25,357 nucleotides of DNA from CANIGN01 sp041391385 (lineage in GTDB: Bacteria > Bdellovibrionota > UBA2428): contig JAWKOD010000010.1 of NCBI GenBank assembly GCA_041391385.1, forward strand, positions 1 through 25,357, written 5' to 3'. Below the pieces are notes generated by a model. It did no database searches. It saw nothing but the letters and a program-made list of their open reading frames with translations, and was not told the origin of the DNA. Shown piece after piece: positions 6,326 to 13,405 of this stretch (position 1 is the first letter of the stretch; each line of letters opens with the position of its first letter). A program made the translations under genes and the position numbers.

Positions 6326-7220
6326 TGAAAGACCCCGCTTCGTTTATAAGCACAACTACATGTGTACCTGAGTTAATTGTAATTTCATCAACGGCACTTT
6401 TCATTTCTTGTGTGTAAAGTTCCGCAGCATGATTTGCAGTTTGAGACATTCCGTTAAAAATTCCACTTTTTAAATTTCCACCACTTTGACTTGTACCCCA
6501 AGGGCCACTTGTTGTTTCAATAAGCCCAGCCCCAAGACCTGCAATAAAAGTAGAGACGCCAGCTCCTGCGACATTTTTGGCTTTCCCAGATTTTACCCTT
6601 CCTGCAATCCCCGCACTTCCATCAACAGATAAAACATCTCCTGAAATTGGAAAGCTTTGGGATCCGATTTTAAGCAAACCAACATTTATGTAAATTCTGC
6701 CTTCCTCAACGCTAGAGAGTCTTCCAAAGATTTTTGCTCCTGCCTCTAAAGCAACATCCCCAGAACCGTCTTGAAAATCTTCGGTGACTTCTAGAAGGAC
6801 GGGAGTTGCTGAGTTAGCGGAAACTATTTTGTTTATTGTTTTAGCAAGAATCATTGAGCCTTGAGTTATGCCTGATAATGCTGAGCTATTATCAATAAGT
6901 TGAGAGCTGTAGATTTCCACCCTAGCCGCTTTTCTTTTAGTGCGTTCTTTAATTGCTTTCTCAGCTAATTCTTTTTCTTCTTCCTCTTTTTTTGCAATTG
7001 CTTCCTCCTCGAAAGAAGCTTCTGCGATCGATACATATCCCTGATAGGTAAAGAGCAAGAAAATTAGAGAGCCAAGCCCAATTGCCCCTCTTTTGGCTAC
7101 AAGCTGATACTTCGAGTAGTCAACTACAGGTATAGACTCTGAGTCGTTAAGTCGTTTTTCTGGGTAAAAATAATCAAAAATCTTCTTTTTTTGTAAACGG
7201 TATTTATCAAGAATTTTCAT
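6300..7220 (-). CDS. VirB10/TrbI-like T4SS core-complex protein
   Basis: The 306-residue protein has a short cytoplasmic N-terminus and one membrane helix (residues about 45-65, GAIGLGSLIFLLFTYQGYVS). A charged helical linker rich in Glu/Lys follows, then a C-terminal beta-barrel domain with the VirB10/TrbI pattern (PVLLEVTEDFQDGSG, GAKIFGRLSSVEEGRIYINV) and the glycine-rich outer-membrane antenna region (GAGVSTFIAGLGAGLIETTS). It spans both membranes and links energy input to the pore. It is somewhat shorter than typical VirB10 (about 380-480 aa). It begins 1 bp after the VirB9-like gene. Confidence 0.8.
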   Translation of the reverse strand: MKILDKYRLQKKKIFDYFYPEKRLNDSESIPVVDYSKYQLVAKRGAIGLGSLIFLLFTYQGYVSIAEASFEEEAIAKKEEEEKELAEKAIKERTKRKAARVEIYSSQLIDNSSALSGITQGSMILAKTINKIVSANSATPVLLEVTEDFQDGSGDVALEAGAKIFGRLSSVEEGRIYINVGLLKIGSQSFPISGDVLSVDGSAGIAGRVKSGKAKNVAGAGVSTFIAGLGAGLIETTSGPWGTSQSGGNLKSGIFNGMSQTANHAAELYTQEMKSAVDEITINSGTHVVVLINEAGSFNERGVAAQ

Positions 7221-7221
7221 T

Positions 7222-7581
7222 TTATAAACCTCTCTTAACCTCTACTACCGTGCAGCCCAGATTTGAGCTCACAGGCCTTAGCCATAATGAAACAAATGAG
7301 TTGCCCTTTTTTCCAACCATGACAGTTAGGCTTGTTTCCCTTGAATTACTCCTAGTGGGCGAAACAATTAGTACGTCTTTAAATCCTTCAGCTTTAGCCA
7401 CACTATAATCAGATGAGCTCCCGATATGTGCAAAAGCTACATCATCAGGAAATTTAAGAGTGCTTGCAGCGCCTTTTGGAACTGCAACTTTTGCAACATC
7501 CCCTTTGCGGTACTTAATAGTGCACGTCTTGTTTGGTGCTGCTACTGCAAGTAGTGGAATAAAAAACAATAAATATTTCAT
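7222..7581 (-). CDS. Short VirB9/TrbG-like periplasmic protein (N-terminal domain only)
   Basis: A signal peptide (MKYLLFFIPLLAVAA) is followed by a beta-rich domain resembling the N-terminal half of VirB9/TrbG: KVAVPKGAASTLKFPDDVAF, AHIGSSSDYSVAKAEGFKDV and a strand near SLTVMVGKKGNSFVSLWLRP. At 119 residues it lacks the C-terminal domain of VirB9 (about 270-300 aa) that binds VirB7 and VirB10 at the outer membrane. It overlaps the virB6-like gene by 4 bp and sits in the usual place before virB10. Two Cys (residues about 20 and 110) could form a disulfide. Confidence 0.55.
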   Translation of the reverse strand: MKYLLFFIPLLAVAAPNKTCTIKYRKGDVAKVAVPKGAASTLKFPDDVAFAHIGSSSDYSVAKAEGFKDVLIVSPTRSNSRETSLTVMVGKKGNSFVSLWLRPVSSNLGCTVVEVKRGL

Positions 7582-8456
7582 ACATTTTCCCCCTTAGGAT
7601 TACTAATTGTGTTTGAGTCAATTTTTGGAGTTACTTTTTCTTGAGTACTTTCTTTTATTTGCTTGAAATCTTGAGAATCTGGATTTTTAGAGCCACCTGC
7701 CATTACACTTAAGCCACCAGTTGCTTTTGCTAATGCAAGACCGCCCATTTTACCGATGATTCCCCCACCATCTAAGCTTGATGCAGTTGTTTTAAGACTA
7801 AAATAAGTAACCCCAATACTTATTACACCGAAAAATAGTGGGAGTGTGGCGCTAGCAAAAGTCCCCTCAACTCCTTCAAATTTAAACCGAGTCAACCCTT
7901 CCATCATTTTTCCGAGAAAGGCCCACGGAAGGCGTAATATCAAAATTCCTACAATGATTCGGAAGTAAATTTTTGCATACTTATCAAAAATTGGACTGAC
8001 AATCATTGGTATAAAAATAGGTGCTGAACTTATAAGAAATACCCATAAGTAACTAAATATAAGATTTAATGCGAAAAAAATCCCTTTCGATGCAATCGCT
8101 AAAGGTAACTGTAGGAAATAAGCCATTGTCTTTGTGCCTTCATTAATAGATTGCAAACTGAACATACTTACTTGAGCCTCTTCAAACGTAACTGAAGTAA
8201 TTACTTGCTCGAACGTCCAAATAAGCTCTTTTGCTCCCTCTATAAGATGAGGGAAAAAAGTTAAGGCCATTATGGCTCCTACGGTTCGAGTTAACATTGA
8301 TGAAATCTCCTCTCCTCCTGCTCTTGTAAAAAAGTAGAGAATTATTCCCAGAACAAAAAAAAGAAGCATCAAGCTGTATCCCGCTGGCCTGAAAGCATAG
8401 AAACTAGCCCAAGCAAACTGATTTAAAGATTCACGAACATATATAAAAAACTCCAT
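7578..8456 (-). CDS. VirB6/TrbL-like polytopic inner-membrane protein
   Basis: The 292-residue protein has about five or six membrane helices (for example YSLMLLFFVLGIILYFFTRA near residue 27 and FLISSAPIFIPMIVSPIF near 140). A hydrophilic C-terminal tail follows, with Gly-rich GGGIIGKMGGLALAKATGGL. This is the profile of VirB6/TrbL, the inner-membrane component that forms part of the translocation channel. Its place between the VirB4 fusion and the VirB9-like gene agrees. It starts 3 bp after the upstream stop codon. The primary sequence of this family is poorly conserved, so topology and context carry the call. Confidence 0.72.
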   Translation of the reverse strand: MEFFIYVRESLNQFAWASFYAFRPAGYSLMLLFFVLGIILYFFTRAGGEEISSMLTRTVGAIMALTFFPHLIEGAKELIWTFEQVITSVTFEEAQVSMFSLQSINEGTKTMAYFLQLPLAIASKGIFFALNLIFSYLWVFLISSAPIFIPMIVSPIFDKYAKIYFRIIVGILILRLPWAFLGKMMEGLTRFKFEGVEGTFASATLPLFFGVISIGVTYFSLKTTASSLDGGGIIGKMGGLALAKATGGLSVMAGGSKNPDSQDFKQIKESTQEKVTPKIDSNTISNPKGENV

Positions 8457-8459
8457 AAT

Positions 8460-9266
8460 TTAATAGGGCCTTTTCTTTTGTTGAAATCCCTTACTCTTGG
8501 CATTGCTCCCACCAATAAAACTCATCAAGGTTGAGTTGAGATTTTCCATAGAAGCACGCTTAGCAATCTTTTCGGTTTCTTCGCGCGTTTGAAACGCAAG
8601 GCTTTCTCTAGAACCATCACCCAAGTTGTTTAGAGCCTTAAGTATGTGGGTTTGAGTAATCGCCATGTGAGCCGTTAACTCTTTAACACCAGCATTTTTA
8701 AGCATTTCAGGGTCGTCTGTCGCAGTTACATACATTCGTAACTCTTCAGCTTCAAGGAAAAGCTTTTTTTGTAGCTCCATTGATGAGGACAAATTCTTTG
8801 CCTCTCCAACAACAACACCTGAAACTGATTTGCCTCGTGTAATAATCTCATCAATTATATACAGAACTTCTTCAACGTTTTTAATTTTTGTTTCCCAGTC
8901 CTTTAAGCCTCGGGCCTTTTTCTTTAGATCAGTAATTTTCCCTTTTACATCACCTAAAAGGCGTTTATTGCCTTCGTAAATATCTTTAAATTTACCGTAG
9001 TGATTCTTTGCTTTATCGAGTTGTTCAGTAATCAAAAGAACCTGTTGAATAGTTTGAATTAAAATATTGCCAAGAACTGCGACGTCCCCTCCAAACAAAT
9101 CTGCCCTAGCAGACGGAGTAAAAGTAAGACCCAAAAATAATACTAAAGAAGCTATAGCAGAACTCACAGATTTCGCTTTCCTTGAAACCCAAAGTTTTGC
9201 TGCATCTATTACCCGTAATTGTTCATCCTTATGAGTCAGTTCATTATATATTGCATCGATTTCCAT
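8460..9266 (-). CDS. Possible internal translation product: VirB5/TrbJ-like exported protein
   Basis: Inside the fusion gene an in-frame ATG (9264-9266) is preceded by AAGGGGGA (9271-9278) with 4 bp spacing, one of the best ribosome binding sites in the operon. The product would be 268 residues. It has about 30 leading residues, a hydrophobic segment (AIASLVLFLGLTFTPSARA) with a good signal-peptidase site, then a mature domain of 213 residues starting DLFGGD. It is rich in heptad-like helices, as in VirB5/TrbJ. This could yield a free VirB5 alongside the fusion. Whether the site is used is inferred. Confidence 0.45.
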   Translation of the reverse strand: MEIDAIYNELTHKDEQLRVIDAAKLWVSRKAKSVSSAIASLVLFLGLTFTPSARADLFGGDVAVLGNILIQTIQQVLLITEQLDKAKNHYGKFKDIYEGNKRLLGDVKGKITDLKKKARGLKDWETKIKNVEEVLYIIDEIITRGKSVSGVVVGEAKNLSSSMELQKKLFLEAEELRMYVTATDDPEMLKNAGVKELTAHMAITQTHILKALNNLGDGSRESLAFQTREETEKIAKRASMENLNSTLMSFIGGSNAKSKGFQQKKRPY

Positions 9267-11426
9267 TCTTTCCCCCTTGTCCGTTGTAAAAAGCGCATAA
9301 TGTACATCGCTTTGATGAAAATTTAAGAAGTATTTTTTAGATTCTTTAGAAAGAATAAAAAAATCTCCGGCTCTTCTATCTCTTAGAAATTCTTTGTTAT
9401 GTTTGTTTATATCGATCACACGATCTAGCGGGCCTTCAGAAACTGAGCCCCCAAGTAAGTACCTCGTGGGACTATTCATAAGAATGTCCTCGCCACATGA
9501 ATACTGCATGATTTGCTCAGGATGTTGACCGCAACAAATAACTGCACTTCCTGTTTTTCGAATACAGTTCCACATGGAACTCACCACTCCTGGTGCGTAT
9601 TTCATAAGAAAAGCCACTTCATCCCAAAGCACTACACTTGGAGCCATCTTTTTCTTCATAGAAGCCCTGCTTGAAACTAAAAGGCTCACTACAAAGAAAT
9701 ATGGAATGAGCAAAGGATTATCAGTGTTTGTATTTACAGCGGGTGCTGTAAAGTAAAGTACGCGACTATTTACGATATTAGACGTTTCTTTAACATCAAA
9801 GTGTGCACCGTATATGCCGCCCCTAACCCACGGAGAAAGGTTTGAAGCAATATCTTCAAGACCTTCGCTTTTTAAAACACCCTGCCATCCAAGAAGACCG
9901 CCAAAAACATCACACTTCAAAGCTGCTTGTCTGAGTTTTGCTAAATCCTTTTGCGAGATTTCTCCCCTAGGATCGGTAATAAAACGTGTAAACTCTGCGA
10001 GCATCTCAGCTCTATAAGTCTCATTTTCAAAACTACTAAAAAGCTCTAAAACATTTATGCCAACTGGATTTGAATCAGTTGTCATTTCAATCATTCGTCC
10101 GCAATAAGCCTTAGTGAAGCTCTCGAAGCCGTAACCGCTATCAAGAATGATTGTATTTGTATCAGTTTCCTCGATAATGCTTGCAAGTAAGTTGGCAAGC
10201 ATCATTGATTTCCCCTTACCACTTGGAGCAAAAACCATTGCGTTACCATTGGGAAGATTGCCCTCTCTTAGGCCACTAATTCTAACCATCTCAGAATTAG
10301 GTGTGTAAAAATTTGGAAATACATTTCCTTTATACGAATTTGAAAAAGATACAGGACTTAAGGCACTTGCCTCAAGAGCTGTCATTTCCATTGAAATAAA
10401 GCGGTCAATGATACCTAAATTGTATTTTGTAAGTTCTTCAACACTCAGGTGTTTTAACTTAGAAAAAGATGAGGAAAGAGCGCCAAATGGAAGCTCGTAA
10501 GTCCTTTCTTTCCTGAATACGCAGGCTACTGCTTGTATTTCAACGATAGAATTTGTTCCTGAGATCAACTCGAAAAGGATTTGATCGATAGCCTCTTTAG
10601 AAAGCCCCTCTTCAATCTCTCCACTAGCACCGCTAGAGAATCCACTGACCCTTCTCTTCCTAAAGCTAATCCGTTTAATGCTCTTTTCTGAGTTATGTTT
10701 TTTAATTGTTAACGTGAAGTTAGAAGATCCAAGATTATTTAAGAGATTATAAAAATCTGCAATATCGAACTCTGTAGGAAGTTCTTTAAGAGCAAATGTG
10801 TGTACACTCTGATCTACAGCGTGCAGTGCGTCCCCTGAGTTGATGGTGAACTTCTCAAAATTTAAAAAACTTTTGTTGATTGGACGCTCGACGAGTTCCA
10901 AACGACAACTACTTGCGAAGCTTTGTAAGTCCTTGGCCCATTTTTTCTCTGTAATCAGGAAAACCTTATTCTCGAAGTACTGCTTAGAATTAAGATACTT
11001 CTCTCGTCTCAATTCTTTTAGAGTGTCTAATGGGTTTTTATTGATATTTTTATCTTTGTTAAAAGTTGCTTCTCTTCGCTCAAAATGAATTGAGAAGTAG
11101 AAGCCTTCTGGCTTGTTGTTTATCGAATCCTTGAATCTGCTGTGATAGCTGCTCAAAGAGTCAAAGAATGAATAATCGAATTGAGGCCCAGTAACTTCAA
11201 ACATTACTAGAGCCTCATATTGAATAGAACCAATTTTTTGAATTGGAAACACACGTCTTATGAAACGAATCACTAAGTCCGGCCCAAGTATCCCCCTTAC
11301 AACTCTCACAGACCAATAAATTGTTATGATACTAAGAAGAGTGAATACCCCACTAGGACTAAGTGCTGCAATTAGGCAGGCGGCCATTATCACACAGATA
11401 AGTTCCATTTGTGAAAGCCCAAGCAT
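8460..11426 (-). CDS. VirB3-VirB4-VirB5/TrbJ fusion, T4SS ATPase with a secreted C-terminal domain
   Basis: This is one continuous frame. The ATG at 11426, after GAAAGAG, is preferred to a TTG at 11441; numbering here is from the TTG. Residues 1-70 hold two membrane helices as in VirB3. Residues 75-735 are a VirB4/TrbE ATPase with Walker A APSGKGKS (405-412) and Walker B VVLWDE (603-608). Residues 756-780 are a signal-peptide-like segment ending SARA-DLFGG, and 781-993 form a helical, coiled-coil-rich domain like VirB5/TrbJ (minor pilus component). VirB3-VirB4 fusions are known; joining a periplasmic VirB5 behind an internal signal peptide is unusual. An in-frame ATG at 9266 with a strong Shine-Dalgarno may also produce the last domain separately. 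Confidence 0.8.
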   Translation of the reverse strand: MLGLSQMELICVIMAACLIAALSPSGVFTLLSIITIYWSVRVVRGILGPDLVIRFIRRVFPIQKIGSIQYEALVMFEVTGPQFDYSFFDSLSSYHSRFKDSINNKPEGFYFSIHFERREATFNKDKNINKNPLDTLKELRREKYLNSKQYFENKVFLITEKKWAKDLQSFASSCRLELVERPINKSFLNFEKFTINSGDALHAVDQSVHTFALKELPTEFDIADFYNLLNNLGSSNFTLTIKKHNSEKSIKRISFRKRRVSGFSSGASGEIEEGLSKEAIDQILFELISGTNSIVEIQAVACVFRKERTYELPFGALSSSFSKLKHLSVEELTKYNLGIIDRFISMEMTALEASALSPVSFSNSYKGNVFPNFYTPNSEMVRISGLREGNLPNGNAMVFAPSGKGKSMMLANLLASIIEETDTNTIILDSGYGFESFTKAYCGRMIEMTTDSNPVGINVLELFSSFENETYRAEMLAEFTRFITDPRGEISQKDLAKLRQAALKCDVFGGLLGWQGVLKSEGLEDIASNLSPWVRGGIYGAHFDVKETSNIVNSRVLYFTAPAVNTNTDNPLLIPYFFVVSLLVSSRASMKKKMAPSVVLWDEVAFLMKYAPGVVSSMWNCIRKTGSAVICCGQHPEQIMQYSCGEDILMNSPTRYLLGGSVSEGPLDRVIDINKHNKEFLRDRRAGDFFILSKESKKYFLNFHQSDVHYALFTTDKGERMEIDAIYNELTHKDEQLRVIDAAKLWVSRKAKSVSSAIASLVLFLGLTFTPSARADLFGGDVAVLGNILIQTIQQVLLITEQLDKAKNHYGKFKDIYEGNKRLLGDVKGKITDLKKKARGLKDWETKIKNVEEVLYIIDEIITRGKSVSGVVVGEAKNLSSSMELQKKLFLEAEELRMYVTATDDPEMLKNAGVKELTAHMAITQTHILKALNNLGDGSRESLAFQTREETEKIAKRASMENLNSTLMSFIGGSNAKSKGFQQKKRPY

Positions 11427-11471
11427 TTTGGGCTCTTTCAATAAAAAACGTGTGCTTTTATTCTCATAAAA

Positions 11472-11792
11472 TTAGCTGACTGCTCCTATAAGTGCAGGAA
11501 GAAGGTATTTTGCGAGTCCCATTAGAACCGCTCCGAATGCTACCCACTTCACACGAGCAAAACCTTGTTGTGCCGCCATAGCGACTAATAATTCGTAAAC
11601 AAAAATCCAAGTGCTGCTACTAACCCCACGCTTGTGACATAGCTAACAAGCCTCGTAACTTTCATCGTTACTTGATCCGCAAAAAGTGGATTAGCTCCAA
11701 AAATTGTTACAAAAAGAGTTACGAAGCTAAGAATGTTTTTAACTCTATACGCTTTAGCTTTTGCAAATCTGTTTTTGATGATTTGCTTTCAT
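11472..11792 (-). pseudogene. VirB2/TrbC-like conjugative pilin split over reading frames
   Basis: Frame A (open 11788-11585) encodes a signal-peptide-like stretch (NILSFVTLFVTIFGANPLFA, then DQ) and the first half of a VirB2-like pilin (LVSYVTSVGLVAALGF). It stops at TAG 11585-11587. The -1 frame encodes the second half (FVYELLVAMAAQQGFARVKW, then VAFGAVLMGLAKYLLPALIG) and stops at TAA 11472-11474. The frames meet at TTTTT (11601-11605); one extra T would fuse them. Frame A also lacks a standard start. An ATG at 11792 reaches it only if one base is removed from the AAAA run a little downstream. Either the pilin is broken by two indels, the assembly has errors, or frameshifting is used. Its place before VirB3/VirB4 is the canonical pilin position. 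Confidence 0.65.
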
Positions 11793-11853
11793 ACGAAACT
11801 AGTTTCAATAAACCAATAGCAATTGCCAAAAGTGATAAATCTATATTTTTCAT
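11719..11853 (-). CDS. Small membrane peptide overlapping the pilin region
   Basis: This frame encodes 44 residues with one hydrophobic segment (IDLSLLAIAIGLLKLVSY) and a basic C-terminus. Its ATG overlaps the TAA of the lipoprotein gene (TAATG) and is preceded by GGGGGA, so translation looks coupled. It overlaps the N-terminal part of the pilin frame. It could be a genuine small T4SS peptide, a leader that couples translation into the pilin frame, or a by-product of frameshift damage to a longer pilin gene. Confidence 0.4.
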   Translation of the reverse strand: MKNIDLSLLAIAIGLLKLVSYESKSSKTDLQKLKRIELKTFLAS

Positions 11854-12329
11854 TATTCCCCCAACCCACCTTCAAGGTATTCAAATGTTCTGTGAGGCTC
11901 ATGCCATGAGCCATCAATTTCTTCCCATCCAGTTTTCCCAACTCTAATTCGAGGCGCCTGAAGCATTTTTTGAACTTCATTTGGAAGACTAGAGGGCAAT
12001 ACTTTTGTTTCCCCTATATAAGTCCTGCCACCTTTACGTTTTGAGTTTCTGTCTTTGAGCAAGTTATCAATGAATGTTGTGTCTATGACTTTGTCCTCAG
12101 TCGCGAATGCTGTGACCGCACCTGCTCCTACAGCCGCTCCAACGGCAGCTCCCATTCCCATCATTTGCTCCCTGTTCATTCCATTGTCTTTTTCTTTGAT
12201 TGCAGCTCCCGCAAGAGCTCCGGCCGCTACCCCGCCAACCATGCTCCAAATCATTGTTTTTTTATCAAACTGAAATGATGAGCATGCATTGAGAGAACAT
12301 ATTAAAAAGGCGAAGGTGAGCCGCTTCAC
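11853..12329 (-). CDS. Lipoprotein with glycine-zipper segments, T4SS-associated
   Basis: The 158-residue protein starts with a lipoprotein signal (MKRLTFAFLICSLNACSS; lipobox LNAC with Cys16). Two Gly/Ala-rich zipper stretches follow (GGVAAGALAGAA at about 33-44, MGAAVGAAVGAGAV at about 58-71), typical of proteins that insert into the outer membrane or cell wall. The C-terminal half is hydrophilic and ends EPHRTFEYLEGGLGE. It is larger than a typical VirB7, but as the only lipoprotein of the operon it could fill the same outer-membrane anchoring role. It overlaps its upstream neighbour by 4 bp. Confidence 0.62.
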   Translation of the reverse strand: MKRLTFAFLICSLNACSSFQFDKKTMIWSMVGGVAAGALAGAAIKEKDNGMNREQMMGMGAAVGAAVGAGAVTAFATEDKVIDTTFIDNLLKDRNSKRKGGRTYIGETKVLPSSLPNEVQKMLQAPRIRVGKTGWEEIDGSWHEPHRTFEYLEGGLGE

Positions 12330-12835
12330 GACTCACCTCCTGATAATTCCGAGATTGCTACCCCTAGCCCCTCGCTCCCACTCGCTCTCGGAAAGTATTT
12401 CTTATTTGGCACTAAAAGAGCGTTTAGTTTTTTATTTAGAACTAGCTCCTGTGGAATCTCTTTAAGCTTTAACTGGAAATCTAAATTTCCATTCTGACTA
12501 TTGTTCCAAAGTGATCCGACATTTACCCAACTCTCCCCATGTTTTACAAGACAATCAAAAAAGGGTGCTTTGGGCGGTAGCTTGCTTTCAGCTTTGGTTG
12601 CCTCAATCTTTTCTAGTATCTGCTTTAAATATCCTTCTAAAACTTTTGCTCTATCAATAATTGCTGTAGGAATTACTTTAAGTCTTACAATAGGCTGTTC
12701 AGATGGAATGCGACTCAAGTCGATTGCAACATTAAGAGAGCCTGACGCTCTCCCATAGTCCCACGCAGCCCCGCAATCTCGGCCCTTCCCTGCTTCAAAG
12801 TACATTAACGAAAATATTGGTTTATTGTCTGACAC
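12326..12835 (-). CDS. Unrecognised first gene of the conjugation operon
   Basis: The 169-residue protein starts at GTG 12835 behind a strong AAAGGAGGA site. It has no signal peptide or membrane segment. The N-terminus contains a GKGRDCGAAWDYGRASG loop, the middle is predicted helical (IDRAKVLEGYLKQILEKIEA), and the C-terminus ends LGVAISELSGGES. No family is recognised. It leads an operon of T4SS genes with overlapping ends, so a cytoplasmic or regulatory role in conjugation is plausible. I found no convincing promoter in the 140 bp upstream. Confidence 0.55.
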   Translation of the reverse strand: MSDNKPIFSLMYFEAGKGRDCGAAWDYGRASGSLNVAIDLSRIPSEQPIVRLKVIPTAIIDRAKVLEGYLKQILEKIEATKAESKLPPKAPFFDCLVKHGESWVNVGSLWNNSQNGNLDFQLKLKEIPQELVLNKKLNALLVPNKKYFPRASGSEGLGVAISELSGGES

Positions 12836-12939
12836 GACTCCTCCTTTACGCTCGATGGCGTATTAAATTCGAAGCTAAGAAATCAAAGACAAAAGATTGC
12901 CTTAGATTTCCCGCTTCATTTTTTGATCCGAATTTTTTC

Positions 12940-12967
12940 TTGAGTAGGAGATAAGTCGTGTTATGTT
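12940..12967 (+). promoter_or_regulatory. Possible promoter of a small RNA
   Basis: TTGAGT (12940-12945) and TATGTT (12962-12967) are separated by 16 bp. The predicted start is near 12974, at the beginning of a structured segment that ends with a T-run. Both boxes are moderate matches. Confidence 0.4.
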
Positions 12968-12973
12968 ATGACT

Positions 12974-13058
12974 TACCCCCGATCTCTGTCTGAGATCATT
13001 CGATTGGTTAATCCGCAAAAATTACAAATCAAATGAAATCAAAATTCGGGGTTTTTTT
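12974..13058 (+). ncRNA. Candidate small structured RNA of about 85 nt
   Basis: No reading frame of note occurs here. CCCCGA (12977-12982) can pair with TCGGGG (13046-13051), which is followed directly by seven T (13052-13058). Inside, GATCTC-TGTCT-GAGATC (12981-12997) forms a competing hairpin and GATT/AATC a short one. A promoter-like pair lies just upstream. It stands between the conjugation operon and a small exported gene and diverges from the operon. It could be a regulatory RNA. The long-range pairing is only 6 bp, so this is tentative. Confidence 0.38.
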
Positions 13059-13060
13059 AT

Positions 13061-13285
13061 TTAACTACTAGCTCCAGCACCTGATGATAAATTTGTATTA
13101 CCTTTAGTTAGAGGTTTTTTATCCGATGATTTTAGCCCAACGCTTCCACCACATGCTTCGCAAGCTACTATGATAGCTGATGTTCCCATCTGTAATTTTG
13201 GATCTCCATCCCCACCGCCACTGTGAATACCCCCAGCAAGTTCAACTCCAAAAAAAGTAACAGCTAACAATAATTTATATTTCAT
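13061..13285 (-). CDS. Small exported glycine-rich protein
   Basis: The ATG at 13285 is chosen because AAGGAAGGG lies 10-11 bp upstream; a longer frame from 13336 has no such site. The 74-residue product begins with a signal peptide (MKYKLLLAVTFFGVELAGG), then has HSGGGDGDP, a CEACGG motif and a Ser/Gly-rich tail. The two close Cys could bind metal or form a disulfide. It is monocistronic with its own promoter (13314-13341). The function is unknown. Confidence 0.5.
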   Translation of the reverse strand: MKYKLLLAVTFFGVELAGGIHSGGGDGDPKLQMGTSAIIVACEACGGSVGLKSSDKKPLTKGNTNLSSGAGASS

Positions 13286-13313
13286 ATTTATAAGACCCTT
13301 CCTTATGCTGACC

Positions 13314-13341
13314 AAAATAGTACGAAAATTATCCATGTCAA
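13314..13341 (-). promoter_or_regulatory. Promoter of the small exported protein
   Basis: On the minus strand a consensus TTGACA (13336-13341) and TATTTT (13314-13319) are 16 bp apart. They lie about 30 bp upstream of the ATG at 13285. Confidence 0.6.
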
Positions 13342-13367
13342 ATAAAATATTATATGTAATGTGTCAG

Positions 13368-13396
13368 TTTACATTGAGATTTAAGTCGTTTATATA
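13368..13396 (+). promoter_or_regulatory. Promoter of the regulator-MFS operon
   Basis: TTTACA (13368-13373) and TATATA (13391-13396) are 17 bp apart. Transcription should start at about 13402-13404, two to four bases before the ATG at 13406. The transcript would be leaderless or nearly so; no Shine-Dalgarno is present. Confidence 0.55.
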
Positions 13397-13405
13397 CTTA
13401 CGTAG

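Noticed and set aside
12836..12939. Promoter of the conjugation operon
   Set aside because: Pairs such as TTGTCT with AATTTA or TTGATT with TAATAC have poor boxes or wrong spacing; none was convincing.
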